This document shows, piece by piece, positions 9,747-19,589 of a stretch of 64,000 nt of DNA (positions within the stretch are counted from its first letter, which is position 1; each line of letters begins with the position of its first letter). The stretch comes from Microcaldota archaeon (lineage in GTDB: Archaea > B1Sed10-29 > B47-G15): assembly GCA_003660975.1 (NCBI GenBank), contig QMVG01000003.1:53235-117234 (forward strand), read 5' to 3'. The notes under the pieces were generated by a model, which made no database searches, was not told where the DNA came from, and saw nothing but the letters and a program-made list of their open reading frames with translations. The position numbers and the translations under genes were made by a program.

Positions 9747-10127
9747 TGGGTTCCATCCAAAGAGCATGGCAATTATGATAAAAGCGCTTAGCCAGAGTAA
9801 TGCAAGGCCTACCCTTTCATTTACTATTACCCAGTATTGCCTTGTTTTTGACATGTCATCTATGAGATGGCCTAAATAGCCAACGCTAAAAGCAGTGAAT
9901 ATTAAGTGTTTGGGTTTTACTAGGAATAGCAAAAAAGGGATTAAAAATGAGTGGAGCAATGGGTTTCTGTGCCCAAGTTTCAGGAACTGGTCAATGTCAG
10001 GAGTCAATGCCCCTATTAATGAGAAGAGCATAAAAGGTGGAATCTTTTCTAAGGGTATGCTGAAAAGGATTATGAAAAGAATGGAGAGCAGTACTGATGT
10101 CACTATATGCAGGAAATACCTGGACAT
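9723..10127 (-). CDS. Membrane-bound metal-dependent hydrolase-like (YdjM/DUF457 type)
   Basis: From internal Met (MSRYFLHIV): GALTPDIDQFLKLGHRNPLLHS...GYLGHLIDDMS. Confidence 0.7.
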   Translation of the reverse strand: MSRYFLHIVTSVLLSILFIILFSIPLEKIPPFMLFSLIGALTPDIDQFLKLGHRNPLLHSFLIPFLLFLVKPKHLIFTAFSVGYLGHLIDDMSKTRQYWVIVNERVGLALLWLSAFIIIAMLFGWNPLSVLSIK

Positions 10128-10248
10128 CGGAGTCTTCCTGTCTTCTTTCTCGCCCACAGTTAATTTACTGCAGTAATGTTTAAAAATGCTTTCTACAAAA
10201 AATGAAAGATTTTTATAATGTGGCTTTCTAATAAAAGAGAGGAGGCAT

Positions 10249-10908
10249 ATGGGAAGAAAAGCACAGTATCTTGTGAGACGGGAAAGAGAGCGAAGGAATA
10301 TAGGAAATGAAGAAAAAAATTCCACCAGGATAGAAACTGAGATTCTTGTAAAAGGAGGCCCTGAAGCTCTTTTGAGATATAAGGGTTTGGATCCCAAAGA
10401 GATACCCAGAGAGGTTATGAGCTCATTAGAGGAAAGTAGGAAGGAAAGAAGCAGCAGAGGTCTGAGAACACTTGAGCTATTCATTCAAAGCCTTCCACCA
10501 AAAGAGAGGTCGAAGATATTACTAAGAGCGATTGAGGAGAGAAGAAAAAGGATGCCACCGCTTAAAGAAGGGGATAAAGAAAAAAAGATAAAAATAAGAA
10601 AAAAGACAGGAAAGAAATCCTTTATTGGAGGGGGGATCACACATAAAAGAGCTGAACTGGGGGAGCTTGAAACAGAGCTGAAATTTACCCATGCTTTGCT
10701 GGAAAATGTAGCAGAATATCAGGCAGGGGGCAAGCCATTGTCTGTTCTAGTGAGGACTCTAAATAGTAAAGAAAAGAGCTTTTTGAAGCGGTTAGCAGAA
10801 AAATATGGTGTTCCTCTGAGGGTTTCAGTCACTAATAAGGAACTGCCAAAGCAACAGCAACAGCTTGAAGAGGAGTTGGAAAAAGCTAGAGATAACCTGT
10901 TGAGGTGA
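10249..10908 (+). CDS. Hypothetical Lys/Arg/Glu-rich protein
   Basis: 219-aa ORF with basic N-terminus, followed closely by a similar gene. Confidence 0.7.
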   Translation: MGRKAQYLVRRERERRNIGNEEKNSTRIETEILVKGGPEALLRYKGLDPKEIPREVMSSLEESRKERSSRGLRTLELFIQSLPPKERSKILLRAIEERRKRMPPLKEGDKEKKIKIRKKTGKKSFIGGGITHKRAELGELETELKFTHALLENVAEYQAGGKPLSVLVRTLNSKEKSFLKRLAEKYGVPLRVSVTNKELPKQQQQLEEELEKARDNLLR

Positions 10909-10912
10909 TGTT

Positions 10913-11527
10913 GTGAGAAAAAGGAAAAATGTGAAAGGGAAGAATGCAGAAAAGTGGCACGGCGAAGAATTTAGCAGGAAGCTGTCAGAAAGCATAAAGA
11001 AAATAGCAGAGTCTGAAGGTGTGCCGTCCAGAGCATTACTGATGAACCCTTCTCTTTACAAGCTTCTTAAAAACCCATGGGTTCCTCTCTCACACAAGGT
11101 TGAGGCAATCAGGGAATTTAGAGACAGCTTAACAAAACAACAGTTGGAAGAATTGAGGGAGTCAGCAAAGACAAGAGAGGTTTCTGAGGCAGCTAAGCTT
11201 GCAAAGAAAGCAGGAGATGTCGCCAAGACGATCAAACAGTTGGATAAGGAAGTAAAGGCACTGCAAGAGGATATTTTTATGGTTGACGCTGCCTTGAGAG
11301 AAATAGATGAATACACGAAAATAGCAAAAAGGAGACGAACAGCAGACGAAGAGAGGTTCCTGGCAGAGAAGGGATTACAGCGTTTAGACCCAAGACTCAG
11401 GCGAAAGGTTTTGGGAATAATGCTACGCTGGAATGTCAAGTCTCCCCTGGAGCTGGAAAAGCTAAAACGCAGGTTAGAAAGAGAAAGGGAGAAAAAGGAG
11501 GAGCTTGCCAGGAAGTTATTGCCTTGA
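10913..11527 (+). CDS. Hypothetical Lys/Arg/Glu-rich coiled-coil protein
   Basis: 204-aa ORF, GTG start. Confidence 0.7.
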   Translation: MRKRKNVKGKNAEKWHGEEFSRKLSESIKKIAESEGVPSRALLMNPSLYKLLKNPWVPLSHKVEAIREFRDSLTKQQLEELRESAKTREVSEAAKLAKKAGDVAKTIKQLDKEVKALQEDIFMVDAALREIDEYTKIAKRRRTADEERFLAEKGLQRLDPRLRRKVLGIMLRWNVKSPLELEKLKRRLEREREKKEELARKLLP

Positions 11528-12505
11528 CTATTTGAGCAGGATGTTTCTACTTCTTCTTTTGCTGTACATAAAGTCGTCCTCTGTTTTGCTTATTGACCTT
11601 CTTCTGAATTCAACTATTTCTGTAATTTGTGAGCTCATCAAGTCAGCGAGATAAACAGCCAATGCTTCTGGAAACATAGGCGCCTTTATAGAACCATACT
11701 CTAATTCACCGTGATGGGATATCATTATGTGAATAAGCTTGTCTTTTAGGTCCTCACTTAATCCCAGTTCTTTCATCTTCTCGCTCAGCATTATCACACC
11801 TTGGGTTATATGGCCATGCAGTTGCCCTGACCTGCTCCCTTTTATTCTTGTTGTTGTTACTATCTCCTTGACCTTTCCTATGTCGTGCAGCAAGGCACCT
11901 GCAATCAACAGATCTCGGTCCAAGTCCCTGTAATGCTTGGATGCAAGTTCACAGTAATCCGCAACCTCTAATGTATGTTGCAACAGCCCCCCTCTCCAAT
12001 TGTGGTGTATCATAATAGCTCCAGGATGTTCGCTAAATTTCTTCCTAAATTGCAAATCATCAACAAAAAAAGCTTTTAGCAGCGTTTTTAGCTCATTGCT
12101 TTTGATGCTTTCAATTTTCCTGTCAAGCTCTGCCAGCATTTCACCTATGTCCCTGTGTTCCTTTTCTATGAAGTCATTGACGTCATATTCTCCTTCTTTT
12201 AGAACCCTTATTTCAGAAGATTCATCAGCAGATATCTCCAAATTGCCCCTGTAGCTCTGCACCTTTCCTGTTACGAGAACCACGTCGTCTGCTTTTATTG
12301 ATTCGTATATGCCTCTAACTTTTTCCTCATCCTGTCCTCCCCAGTATTTGTAGTTCATTGTTTCGCCAGAGGCATCTGTCAGTATCAGGTGGAAGTAGTG
12401 GCCGTTTTTGTATGGGAACATTCCTCTCTTTATTTTGACCACAAATATATCTGATATCAACTCTCCATCCTTAAGCTCTCTGATCATCCTCTTTTTTCTT
12501 ATCAA
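11528..12505 (-). CDS. OB-fold + HD-domain 3'-5' exoribonuclease (YhaM-like)
   Basis: OB N-terminus; HHNWRGGLLQHTLEVADYC...AGALLHDIGKV. Confidence 0.85.
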   Translation of the reverse strand: MIRKKRMIRELKDGELISDIFVVKIKRGMFPYKNGHYFHLILTDASGETMNYKYWGGQDEEKVRGIYESIKADDVVLVTGKVQSYRGNLEISADESSEIRVLKEGEYDVNDFIEKEHRDIGEMLAELDRKIESIKSNELKTLLKAFFVDDLQFRKKFSEHPGAIMIHHNWRGGLLQHTLEVADYCELASKHYRDLDRDLLIAGALLHDIGKVKEIVTTTRIKGSRSGQLHGHITQGVIMLSEKMKELGLSEDLKDKLIHIMISHHGELEYGSIKAPMFPEALAVYLADLMSSQITEIVEFRRRSISKTEDDFMYSKRRSRNILLK

Positions 12506-12567
12506 AGAAGCACCCCGCCACTGTATATTTCACATGCTCTGCATTTATACCTTTCTTTGCTGCACTT

Positions 12568-12936
12568 CTAATATTCCTCGCACGTTAACTCGAAATAATT
12601 CTTTGGATGGTTGCATGATGGGCATATCTCTGGAGGCTCTTCACCTTCATGTATATATCCGCATTTCATACAAACCCAGTATACCTTCTTTTCCTTTTTG
12701 AACATTGTGCCTTTTTTTATTTCATCCAACAGTTTTCTGAACCTCTCTTCATGGTGCTTTTCTGCTATTGCTATTGCTCTCAACCTCTTTGCTATGTCTG
12801 CATACCCCTCTTTTTCAGCTATCTCAGCAAACTCTGGATACATTTTTGTGTTCTCAAATAGACATTTCGGCCTGCCACAAAGCAGTCTTGTTCCCTTACA
12901 TATCGCGCAAAGGTTTTCGTAATGTCTCATCATCAT
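12568..12936 (-). CDS. Cys4-finger / half-rubrerythrin / rubredoxin fusion
   Basis: N-term CAICKGTRLLCGRPKC (Nre-like), then MYPEFAEIAEKEG...AEKHHEERF, then VCMKCGYIHEGEEPPEICPSCNHPK rubredoxin. Confidence 0.8.
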   Translation of the reverse strand: MMMRHYENLCAICKGTRLLCGRPKCLFENTKMYPEFAEIAEKEGYADIAKRLRAIAIAEKHHEERFRKLLDEIKKGTMFKKEKKVYWVCMKCGYIHEGEEPPEICPSCNHPKNYFELTCEEY

Positions 12937-13001
12937 TTATCTTTTGCTCCTACAGGTTATAAATGCTTCACTCTGCTGTCGCGTAATCTTTTTAAGCCCT
13001 T

Positions 13002-13565
13002 TTGAGTAAGAGGGTTATGGATAGGGAATTCAAAAGGAATGTCGTTCACCTGATATTCGGGACAGTTGTAGCTGTTTCTGTGTTAATTTTTAGCAGTACT
13101 GCTCTTCTGTCAACAGGAATAATTATTATCGCAGGTTTGGTAATAGCCAAACTATGCGAGAAGCACGAGGTCTTTATCTTCTCTTACCTACTTAAGCAAA
13201 TGGAAAGAGAAAATGCGCTTATACCTGGGCAAGGCGTTCTCTCCTTTTTCATAGGCGCTTTCATTTCTCTGCTTTTCTTTCCTGTTCACATTGTTTTTTA
13301 TTCCATTCTCATTCTGGCATTTCTTGACAGTTTCTCAACAGTTTTTGGAAAGGCCTTTGGCAGAATAAGAATTTACAAGAGAAAGACAGTAATCGGAACT
13401 GCGAGCGGTTTTCTTTCTGCATTTCTTTTAATGATACTCTTAACGAATGTCAAAGCTGCTTTTTTCTCTTCTTTGGCTGCGTCTTTAGTGGAACTTTTCT
13501 CTCCATTTGATGACAATGTTGTTTTGCCTCCTGTAGTGTCTCTCGTTCTCTACCTATTGCTGTAA
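13002..13565 (+). CDS. Dolichol/phytol kinase-like (CTP-transferase family) membrane protein
   Basis: Multi-TM; LAFLDSFSTVFGKAFGRIRIYKRKTVIGTASGF; ELFSPFDDNVVLP. Confidence 0.75.
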   Translation: MSKRVMDREFKRNVVHLIFGTVVAVSVLIFSSTALLSTGIIIIAGLVIAKLCEKHEVFIFSYLLKQMERENALIPGQGVLSFFIGAFISLLFFPVHIVFYSILILAFLDSFSTVFGKAFGRIRIYKRKTVIGTASGFLSAFLLMILLTNVKAAFFSSLAASLVELFSPFDDNVVLPPVVSLVLYLLL

Positions 13566-13607
13566 TAAATATCAATCATTAAAAAGCAGATTATCTCCTA
13601 TATTAGC

Positions 13608-14291
13608 ATGGCAAAAATTCATAAATTTAAAGGCAGGCTTTATACAGAAATTCCAAGAGAAGTTGTTGATGATTTAGGCATCAGTGAAGACAAGGAGCTG
13701 AACTTTGTAAGAGTTTACCCTCGCCTTTATGTTGTCTCTGTTAAAGAAGGGGAAAAGGAAGACCTTGAGAGGAAGGTGATTGAAAAAGCAATGAAGATAC
13801 CGCACAGTAAACGCGAGAAAGATGCTTTTCTCTCCAGCCTCAGCAAAGAAGAGAAGAGAGCTTATGAGCAACTCCTTAAGAAAAAAATACTGTTTGAGTA
13901 CAAGAGCAAGGGAAAAGAAATGGTAGGCATAGACAGAGCATTTGTAAAGAAAGAGGAGAGCGAATTGATAAATAAGCTGGAGAGAAAAGGGTATCATATA
14001 ATGGAAGATGATGCAGAGGCAAAAAAGGTAAATGAAGAAATTATGAAACACAAGAGAGAGAACGATTTCTTAGGAATAAAGGGCTTTGACAAAAAGTATT
14101 ACCTAATAAGCAGAAAAAAACTTGCCGAGGTTGAGAATAAGATTCTAAAAGCTTTGTCATCAGAGAAGAGTGTGAAGCAAGTGGCTGAGAGTTTAGGGTA
14201 TAAGGAGGAGCTGTGCCTAGCTGCTATACGCTTTTTAGAGGCCGAGGGAAAGATTTTTGAGAAGAAAAAGGGCATTTATAAGGCGATATAG
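13608..14291 (+). CDS. Putative DNA-binding protein (AbrB-like N-terminus, C-terminal winged helix)
   Basis: KFKGRLYTEIPREVVDDLGISEDKELNFV; C-terminal KALSSEKSVKQVAESLGYKEELCLAAIRFLEAEGKI. Confidence 0.5.
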   Translation: MAKIHKFKGRLYTEIPREVVDDLGISEDKELNFVRVYPRLYVVSVKEGEKEDLERKVIEKAMKIPHSKREKDAFLSSLSKEEKRAYEQLLKKKILFEYKSKGKEMVGIDRAFVKKEESELINKLERKGYHIMEDDAEAKKVNEEIMKHKRENDFLGIKGFDKKYYLISRKKLAEVENKILKALSSEKSVKQVAESLGYKEELCLAAIRFLEAEGKIFEKKKGIYKAI

Positions 14292-14299
14292 GTGTCCTT

Positions 14300-14668
14300 A
14301 TGGCTGAGCTTACGTATGTAATTCCGATATTAACCGAGAAAGAATCAGAAGACGATTTTCTGAACAAAGCGAGGAAGGCAGAGCATATTATATTGCTTTA
14401 TGTCGTTGATGAAGCAGAGCTAAAAGACGTTCCATCTGGCTTCATAGGGGGCAGGATAAAAGCAGCTGAAAATGTTATGGACACTTACAAGAAGAAATTC
14501 AAAAGAAAAAATGTTGAAGGTTTTATTGAATGGGGTAGTTGGTTTACCAAGATAAAAGCATATTATGTATTAAAAAAAGCAGACCTTGTCTTAATGAGGA
14601 ATTCAATTCTCGCCAATAAAATAGCAAAGGAATTGAAGAGAGACTCGATTAATTTTGAGGTAGTCTGA
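14300..14668 (+). CDS. Hypothetical protein, weakly USP-like
   Basis: ORF between two co-directional genes. Confidence 0.55.
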   Translation: MAELTYVIPILTEKESEDDFLNKARKAEHIILLYVVDEAELKDVPSGFIGGRIKAAENVMDTYKKKFKRKNVEGFIEWGSWFTKIKAYYVLKKADLVLMRNSILANKIAKELKRDSINFEVV

Positions 14669-15627
14669 TGGCAAAAAAGGTTTTGATAACAGGCAGTTCT
14701 GGCTTTTTTGGCACTGCTATGCTTCATTATTTGCTAAATAAAAAATATAAGGTGCTTGGCATTGACCTTAAGGAAGCATCTGAGAAGGCAAGGGGATTTG
14801 TTTTCAAGAAAGCAGATATCAGAGATGCCTCTCTGGTGGATAAGCTTACAAAAGGGGTAGATATAGTAATCCACGCAGCAGCTGCAATGCCACACTTTAA
14901 GAAAGAGGAAATTTTTTCAGTAAATGTTTTAGGCACGAAAAATCTGCTGGAATCTTCAATAAAAAACAAGGTCAAGCGCTTCATTTTTTTGTCAAGCACT
15001 GAGATTTACGGCTTTCCAGAAAACTTTCCAATCACAGAAAGCTTTCCACTGAAGGCATTTGATGCATATACAAGGAGCAAGGTAATAGGAGAAAGCTTAT
15101 GCCGCGGTTATATGGGAAGAGGGACGCTAATATCTATATTAAGACCAACTACTTTCGTCGGCCCGGGTCGCTTGAGGTCCTATAAGAAACTATATGATCT
15201 CGCCAGGACTGGCAGGAGCATACCAATAATAGGCAAGGGAAACAAGCCATATCAGATACTCCATGTTTCAGACCTTGTTTCAGCTGTTTTTAGCTTAATA
15301 AAATCAAACAGAAGTCGCTTTGAAGACACTTATAATCTGTCTCCAAGAGACGCTCCGACGTCAAGGGAAATTATGCAGGCCCTTTTGGACCACGCTGGCT
15401 TCGGCAAGAAAGTAATCAGCGTGGCTCCTTTAATTGGCCTGCCTGTTATGAACATAATTGAGAGAACTGGCTTATACGACATCCACAAGTGGTCATATAT
15501 GTCTTTGTATAAAGGACATTATGTCTCCTCTGAAAAGATAGGCAAAGCTCTTGCCTGGAAGGCATCAAAGGACTCTATAGAAGCGCTTTTAGATGGGTAT
15601 GACTGGTACATAAAACGCTTTACATAG
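14668..15627 (+). CDS. NAD-dependent epimerase/dehydratase (extended SDR)
   Basis: ITGSSGFFGTAM; YTRSKVIGE; LRPTTFVGPG. Confidence 0.9.
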   Translation: MAKKVLITGSSGFFGTAMLHYLLNKKYKVLGIDLKEASEKARGFVFKKADIRDASLVDKLTKGVDIVIHAAAAMPHFKKEEIFSVNVLGTKNLLESSIKNKVKRFIFLSSTEIYGFPENFPITESFPLKAFDAYTRSKVIGESLCRGYMGRGTLISILRPTTFVGPGRLRSYKKLYDLARTGRSIPIIGKGNKPYQILHVSDLVSAVFSLIKSNRSRFEDTYNLSPRDAPTSREIMQALLDHAGFGKKVISVAPLIGLPVMNIIERTGLYDIHKWSYMSLYKGHYVSSEKIGKALAWKASKDSIEALLDGYDWYIKRFT

Positions 15628-16705
15628 AATCTACAATGCTCCTGGCTTTGTCCATAAGCTTTCTTTTTTTTCTCTGATGCTCCATAAGCATTTTCTTCAG
15701 CCGCCCAATTGCCTCTTTTTTACAGTCTCCACACAGTAGTTTGCCTGCCTTACATGCTTCATATCTTTCTTTTAGTTTCTTATCATCTTTTTCCAAGTGA
15801 AATAAAAACAGCTCATATATAGGGCAGTTTTCAGGCTGGCCTCCCTTCTCTTTCTGCTCTTTTACAGTAGCCCTCCCGCCTGTAAACCCATTCATAACTT
15901 TTCTTTCAATGTCTTCCTCAGTGTCGCTTAGCGTTATCATTGAACTTTCATCTCTTTTGCTCATTTTACTGTCTCCAGACAGCGACCTTATAAATTTGTT
16001 ATAAGTGCTGGATGGAGATATCAGGCCATGCTTTGGCGCTATGTCTCTTGTTAATCTTATGTGTGGGTCTTGGTCAATCCCAACAGGAACCACAGTTGGC
16101 TTTGGGCCTCCAAATTCAGGCATCTGGGGCAGTAATATATCAGCCACCTGTATCAGCGCTGCCATATAATACCCTATATCCTTTTCCCCATATATGGCTC
16201 TCATCATGTTGTTGGTTACATTGTTGGAGAAAACAAAGGCCATGTTATTGACTCTTGTCTGCTTAGATTGCCTGTAAAAGTAGGCTCTTTTCTCAGATGC
16301 GTCTACGCCAAGAGCCAAGAGGTCAGCTATGTTGTCTATTGCCGTGTCCCTCTGTTCTTCCAAAGCTATCTTATTCGTGATTAATGCTTCCAAATCAGCT
16401 ATACAGTAAAACAATTTGGCTCCCAGCCTTTGGAAGTATTTTATTTGTTCAGCAACTAACTTACTGCCAAGATGGAAATTATTGCTCGGTTTTATCCCAG
16501 TCATAATGGCGAATTCCTTTCCTTTACGGTGCGCATCAATTATTCTTTCTATGTCCCTGTGGGCAAAGACTATTTTTCTCCTAAAGAGAAAGTTATCGCC
16601 AGGCATTAGCTCTACAGGAATTTCCTTTATAGCAAAAGCTCGCATCACATCCCTATAATCTTCTATAACGCTTTCGCCAAATGGGTCAAGTTTCATGCTT
16701 ACCAC
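15620..16705 (-). CDS. trpS: Tryptophanyl-tRNA synthetase
   Basis: GIKPSNNFHLGSKLV (HIGH-like), KMSKRDES (KMSKS), GIDQDPHIRLTRDIA. Confidence 0.9.
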   Translation of the reverse strand: MVSMKLDPFGESVIEDYRDVMRAFAIKEIPVELMPGDNFLFRRKIVFAHRDIERIIDAHRKGKEFAIMTGIKPSNNFHLGSKLVAEQIKYFQRLGAKLFYCIADLEALITNKIALEEQRDTAIDNIADLLALGVDASEKRAYFYRQSKQTRVNNMAFVFSNNVTNNMMRAIYGEKDIGYYMAALIQVADILLPQMPEFGGPKPTVVPVGIDQDPHIRLTRDIAPKHGLISPSSTYNKFIRSLSGDSKMSKRDESSMITLSDTEEDIERKVMNGFTGGRATVKEQKEKGGQPENCPIYELFLFHLEKDDKKLKERYEACKAGKLLCGDCKKEAIGRLKKMLMEHQRKKRKLMDKARSIVDSM

Positions 16706-16858
16706 TACTCTCCTCTTTTTTATAATGCTTTCCTAAGAAAAAGCTAGCGCTCTTAAATTCTTTTAGTTTATTCACCATTGGAGCGCAACACCCATCAATT
16801 TCACCGAGCTATTTTTTGAACGAGGCACTTTAAATATTTAAGCATTTAAAATATATCT

Positions 16859-17377
16859 ATGGCATTGTTGTTAAACAACCAGGTTTGGATGACAGAAGAT
16901 GAGAAAGCTTTGATAGAGGACCTACTCAGGAGAGGCTATGGAGAGAAGATATCTAACAGATTGCTGCTCATGCCAGAGGAGGCTCTTTTTCTTATGGAAA
17001 AGAGAAAGAGCTTTACAGTAAGCACAGAAAGGGGAAAGAAAAAGAGCTTTGATGAATTGTACAAATTGTTCACCCGCCTAGATAAGCTGTTTCCGCTGAA
17101 ATATAATGTTTTTAGGGACTTGAGAGAAAGAGGATACTGTGTTAAAACTGGTTTTAAATTTGGTTCGCATTATAGAGTCTATGCCAGAGGCAAAAAGCCA
17201 GGCTCTGGCCACGCAGACTGGCTTGTCCAAGCAATTCCAGAAAATAGGATATTTGAGGCCAATCAGCTTTCTGTGGCAGTGCGCCTCGCCCAAAATGTTA
17301 GAAAGAAAATGATATATGCAGTTGTCGATAAAGAGGGAGATATCGTTTATTATAAGGTTGAGAGGATAACGCCATAG
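16859..17377 (+). CDS. endA: tRNA-splicing endonuclease
   Basis: YNVFRDLRERGYCVKTGFKFGSHYRVYARGKKPGSGHADWLVQAIPE. Confidence 0.93.
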   Translation: MALLLNNQVWMTEDEKALIEDLLRRGYGEKISNRLLLMPEEALFLMEKRKSFTVSTERGKKKSFDELYKLFTRLDKLFPLKYNVFRDLRERGYCVKTGFKFGSHYRVYARGKKPGSGHADWLVQAIPENRIFEANQLSVAVRLAQNVRKKMIYAVVDKEGDIVYYKVERITP

Positions 17378-17386
17378 GTGAGGTAG

Positions 17387-18142
17387 ATGCTTTTTTTGAT
17401 AGGCCTTGGTTTGTCTGATGAGAAAGACATAACGCTAAGAGGACTGGAGCTTGCAAGCTCTGCAGACCTAGTTTTTCTTGAGGCCTATACAAGCAAGCTG
17501 TACAAGGAAGATTTGAAGGCCTTGGAAAAGCTTATAGGGAAAAAGATTCAGAGAGCAGATAGGGAGTTCATAGAGTCATCTAAGATCCTTCTCTATGCGC
17601 ACAAGCATAACGTTGCTCTTTTAGTTCCAGGAGACCCAATGATTGCAACTACCCATGCAGAACTTATTCTACGGGCAAGGGAGGAAAAGATAGAGACTAA
17701 GATTGTCCACAATGCAGGCATAATGAACGCAGTGCTGGACACTGGGCTTCAGTTTTACAAGTTCGGAAGAACGACAACCATAAGCTTTTGGGAAGGGAAT
17801 TACAAGCCAACAAGTTTCTATGATGTGATAAAAAGAAATAAAAAAATGAATCTTCACAGCTTATGTCTTCTTGATATTGATATTGTTAAGAATAGGTATA
17901 TGAGCCCAAATGAAGCTATAAGGAGACTGCTTTTCATACAGAAACAGAGGGGAGATGAAGCTGTTATAGATGAAGTTGTTGTTTGTTCAAGGATGGGTAG
18001 CACTAAGCAGAATATAATATACGGAAAAGCAGTAGAGCTGCAAAATCTCGCTTTCGGCAATGGGCTGCACTGCTTGGTGATACCTGCAGCTCTTCATGAC
18101 CTCGAGAGAGAATTTCTTGAGCAGTTTAGGGTGAAGCAATGA
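17387..18142 (+). CDS. dphB: Diphthine synthase
   Basis: GLGLSDEKDITLRGLELASSADLVFLEAYTSKL; VPGDPMIATTHAEL; GLQFYKFGRTTTI. Confidence 0.95.
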   Translation: MLFLIGLGLSDEKDITLRGLELASSADLVFLEAYTSKLYKEDLKALEKLIGKKIQRADREFIESSKILLYAHKHNVALLVPGDPMIATTHAELILRAREEKIETKIVHNAGIMNAVLDTGLQFYKFGRTTTISFWEGNYKPTSFYDVIKRNKKMNLHSLCLLDIDIVKNRYMSPNEAIRRLLFIQKQRGDEAVIDEVVVCSRMGSTKQNIIYGKAVELQNLAFGNGLHCLVIPAALHDLEREFLEQFRVKQ

Positions 18143-18384
18143 AAAAGCTGGACTACTGTATTAGGATGACTTCTGACTGCCTGAAGGAATTGAAAATACT
18201 GGATGAGAAAGCTAAAGCACTGATTGATTTTGCTAGGGATTATTTGAAGGATGCAGAGTATTATTACGATAAGGACCCAGAGACAGCACTTGAAGCAGTG
18301 TCTTATGCACATGGTTTTATAGATGCTGCCGTGCTTTTAGGTCTTATTGAGATACCTGGCTACCACCTGAAAAAGAAGTTTTAA
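18139..18384 (+). CDS. DUF357-like protein
   Basis: KDPETALEAVSYAHGFIDAAVLLGLIEI; overlaps dphB stop. Confidence 0.75.
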   Translation: MKKLDYCIRMTSDCLKELKILDEKAKALIDFARDYLKDAEYYYDKDPETALEAVSYAHGFIDAAVLLGLIEIPGYHLKKKF

Positions 18385-18423
18385 GCAAAACAGTTATATT
18401 AGATTAATTCTTTACTTTTTACG

Positions 18424-18888
18424 ATGAAGTTATCTGTACCCTCTTTCGGCATCGCAAACAAGAAAGCCATTTTAGCCCTGATTTTAGCCATTGCAGTTAT
18501 TTCCGTTATAATCTACTTCACGCCTTTTAGCACTAGCACAGACATTGTGCTTTATTTTGACAAGGCCACTGTTAAGGCAGGGGAATCAAGCAAGCTCTTT
18601 TTAGAGCTTAACAACAATTTAGGCAAGGACATGAAATACATATACATTGCTGTCACTCCAATAGACCCAAACACAATAACAGTGCCAAGCAATACTATAG
18701 AATTACATCAGGCAAACTTCGGCATGGACGAGAAAAGGAAATTTGACTTTGACGTTTTCGTGAGTGATACTGCTATAGAAGGATCTTATTCTTTGAATGT
18801 TGTGGTAATTATGGATGCAGATGCTTTGAATCTTCAAAACCCAGACTTTAAAGAAGAGAGGAGAATTAAGTTGGAGGTTAAGAGGTAA
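18424..18888 (+). CDS. Membrane-anchored protein with beta-rich ectodomain
   Basis: TM then DIVLYFDKATVKAGESSKLFLELNN. Confidence 0.7.
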   Translation: MKLSVPSFGIANKKAILALILAIAVISVIIYFTPFSTSTDIVLYFDKATVKAGESSKLFLELNNNLGKDMKYIYIAVTPIDPNTITVPSNTIELHQANFGMDEKRKFDFDVFVSDTAIEGSYSLNVVVIMDADALNLQNPDFKEERRIKLEVKR

Positions 18889-18893
18889 TTAAT

Positions 18894-19073
18894 ATGGACG
18901 GTAATTTTGATATAGAAATGACCCACAAGATTGATAAGGAGCTGGCAGAGCTTCTGTATAAGGCATACAACAAAACAGCAGTTGAGCTAAGCAGACTTTG
19001 CTTTGAATACAATAAAACACCTGAAGAGGTGCTTGAGGTATTCAAGAAACTTAGGGACGGCATTTTGGATTAG
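18894..19073 (+). CDS. Small hypothetical protein (59 aa)
   Basis: Hand translation MDGNFDIEMTHKIDKELAELLYKAYNKTAVELSRLCFEYNKTPEEVLEVFKKLRDGILD. Confidence 0.6.
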   Translation: MDGNFDIEMTHKIDKELAELLYKAYNKTAVELSRLCFEYNKTPEEVLEVFKKLRDGILD

Positions 19074-19303
19074 AGATGGAGCGCTTTTATCAGCTTTTCC
19101 TCATCAAAGCCAACAACTATAACGCCGTCCACGTCAATTACAGGAACTCCCCTTTGGCCACTTTTTTGTTCTAGTTCTCTTATTCTTTCAGGTTCTTTTG
19201 ATAGGTCAACTTCATCAAACCTTATGTCGTTTTCTTTTAGAAATTGTTTGACTTTTTCACACCATTCTGAGTTTGGAGCAGTGTAAACCACAACACGCGT
19301 CAT
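19070..19303 (-). CDS. Glutaredoxin-like protein
   Basis: VYTAPNSEWCEKVKQFLKEN...GQRGVPVIDVDGVIVVGFDEEKL. Confidence 0.88.
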   Translation of the reverse strand: MTRVVVYTAPNSEWCEKVKQFLKENDIRFDEVDLSKEPERIRELEQKSGQRGVPVIDVDGVIVVGFDEEKLIKALHL

Positions 19304-19589
19304 CAGCGAATACCTCCTGAATCTTCTTAGAATTTGAAATTTACTTAATAATGCTTAATATAGTTTTCGCTGTCAGCTTCTGTTAACTTGTCATTGGCGA
19401 GATAAGAAATAAAAATCTTGAACTTGTAGAAATGAAAAAATTAATAAACTTTTCATAACATACTAAATATATGAAATTAGCCAAAAAGATTACCTTCGAC
19501 AACTTCTTATATTCCCGGAACGTTAGCAGAAATTGCCCTCAGCCTACGTTTTAATAAGATTTAAATAAAATATCTCTTTAATTGAATTT

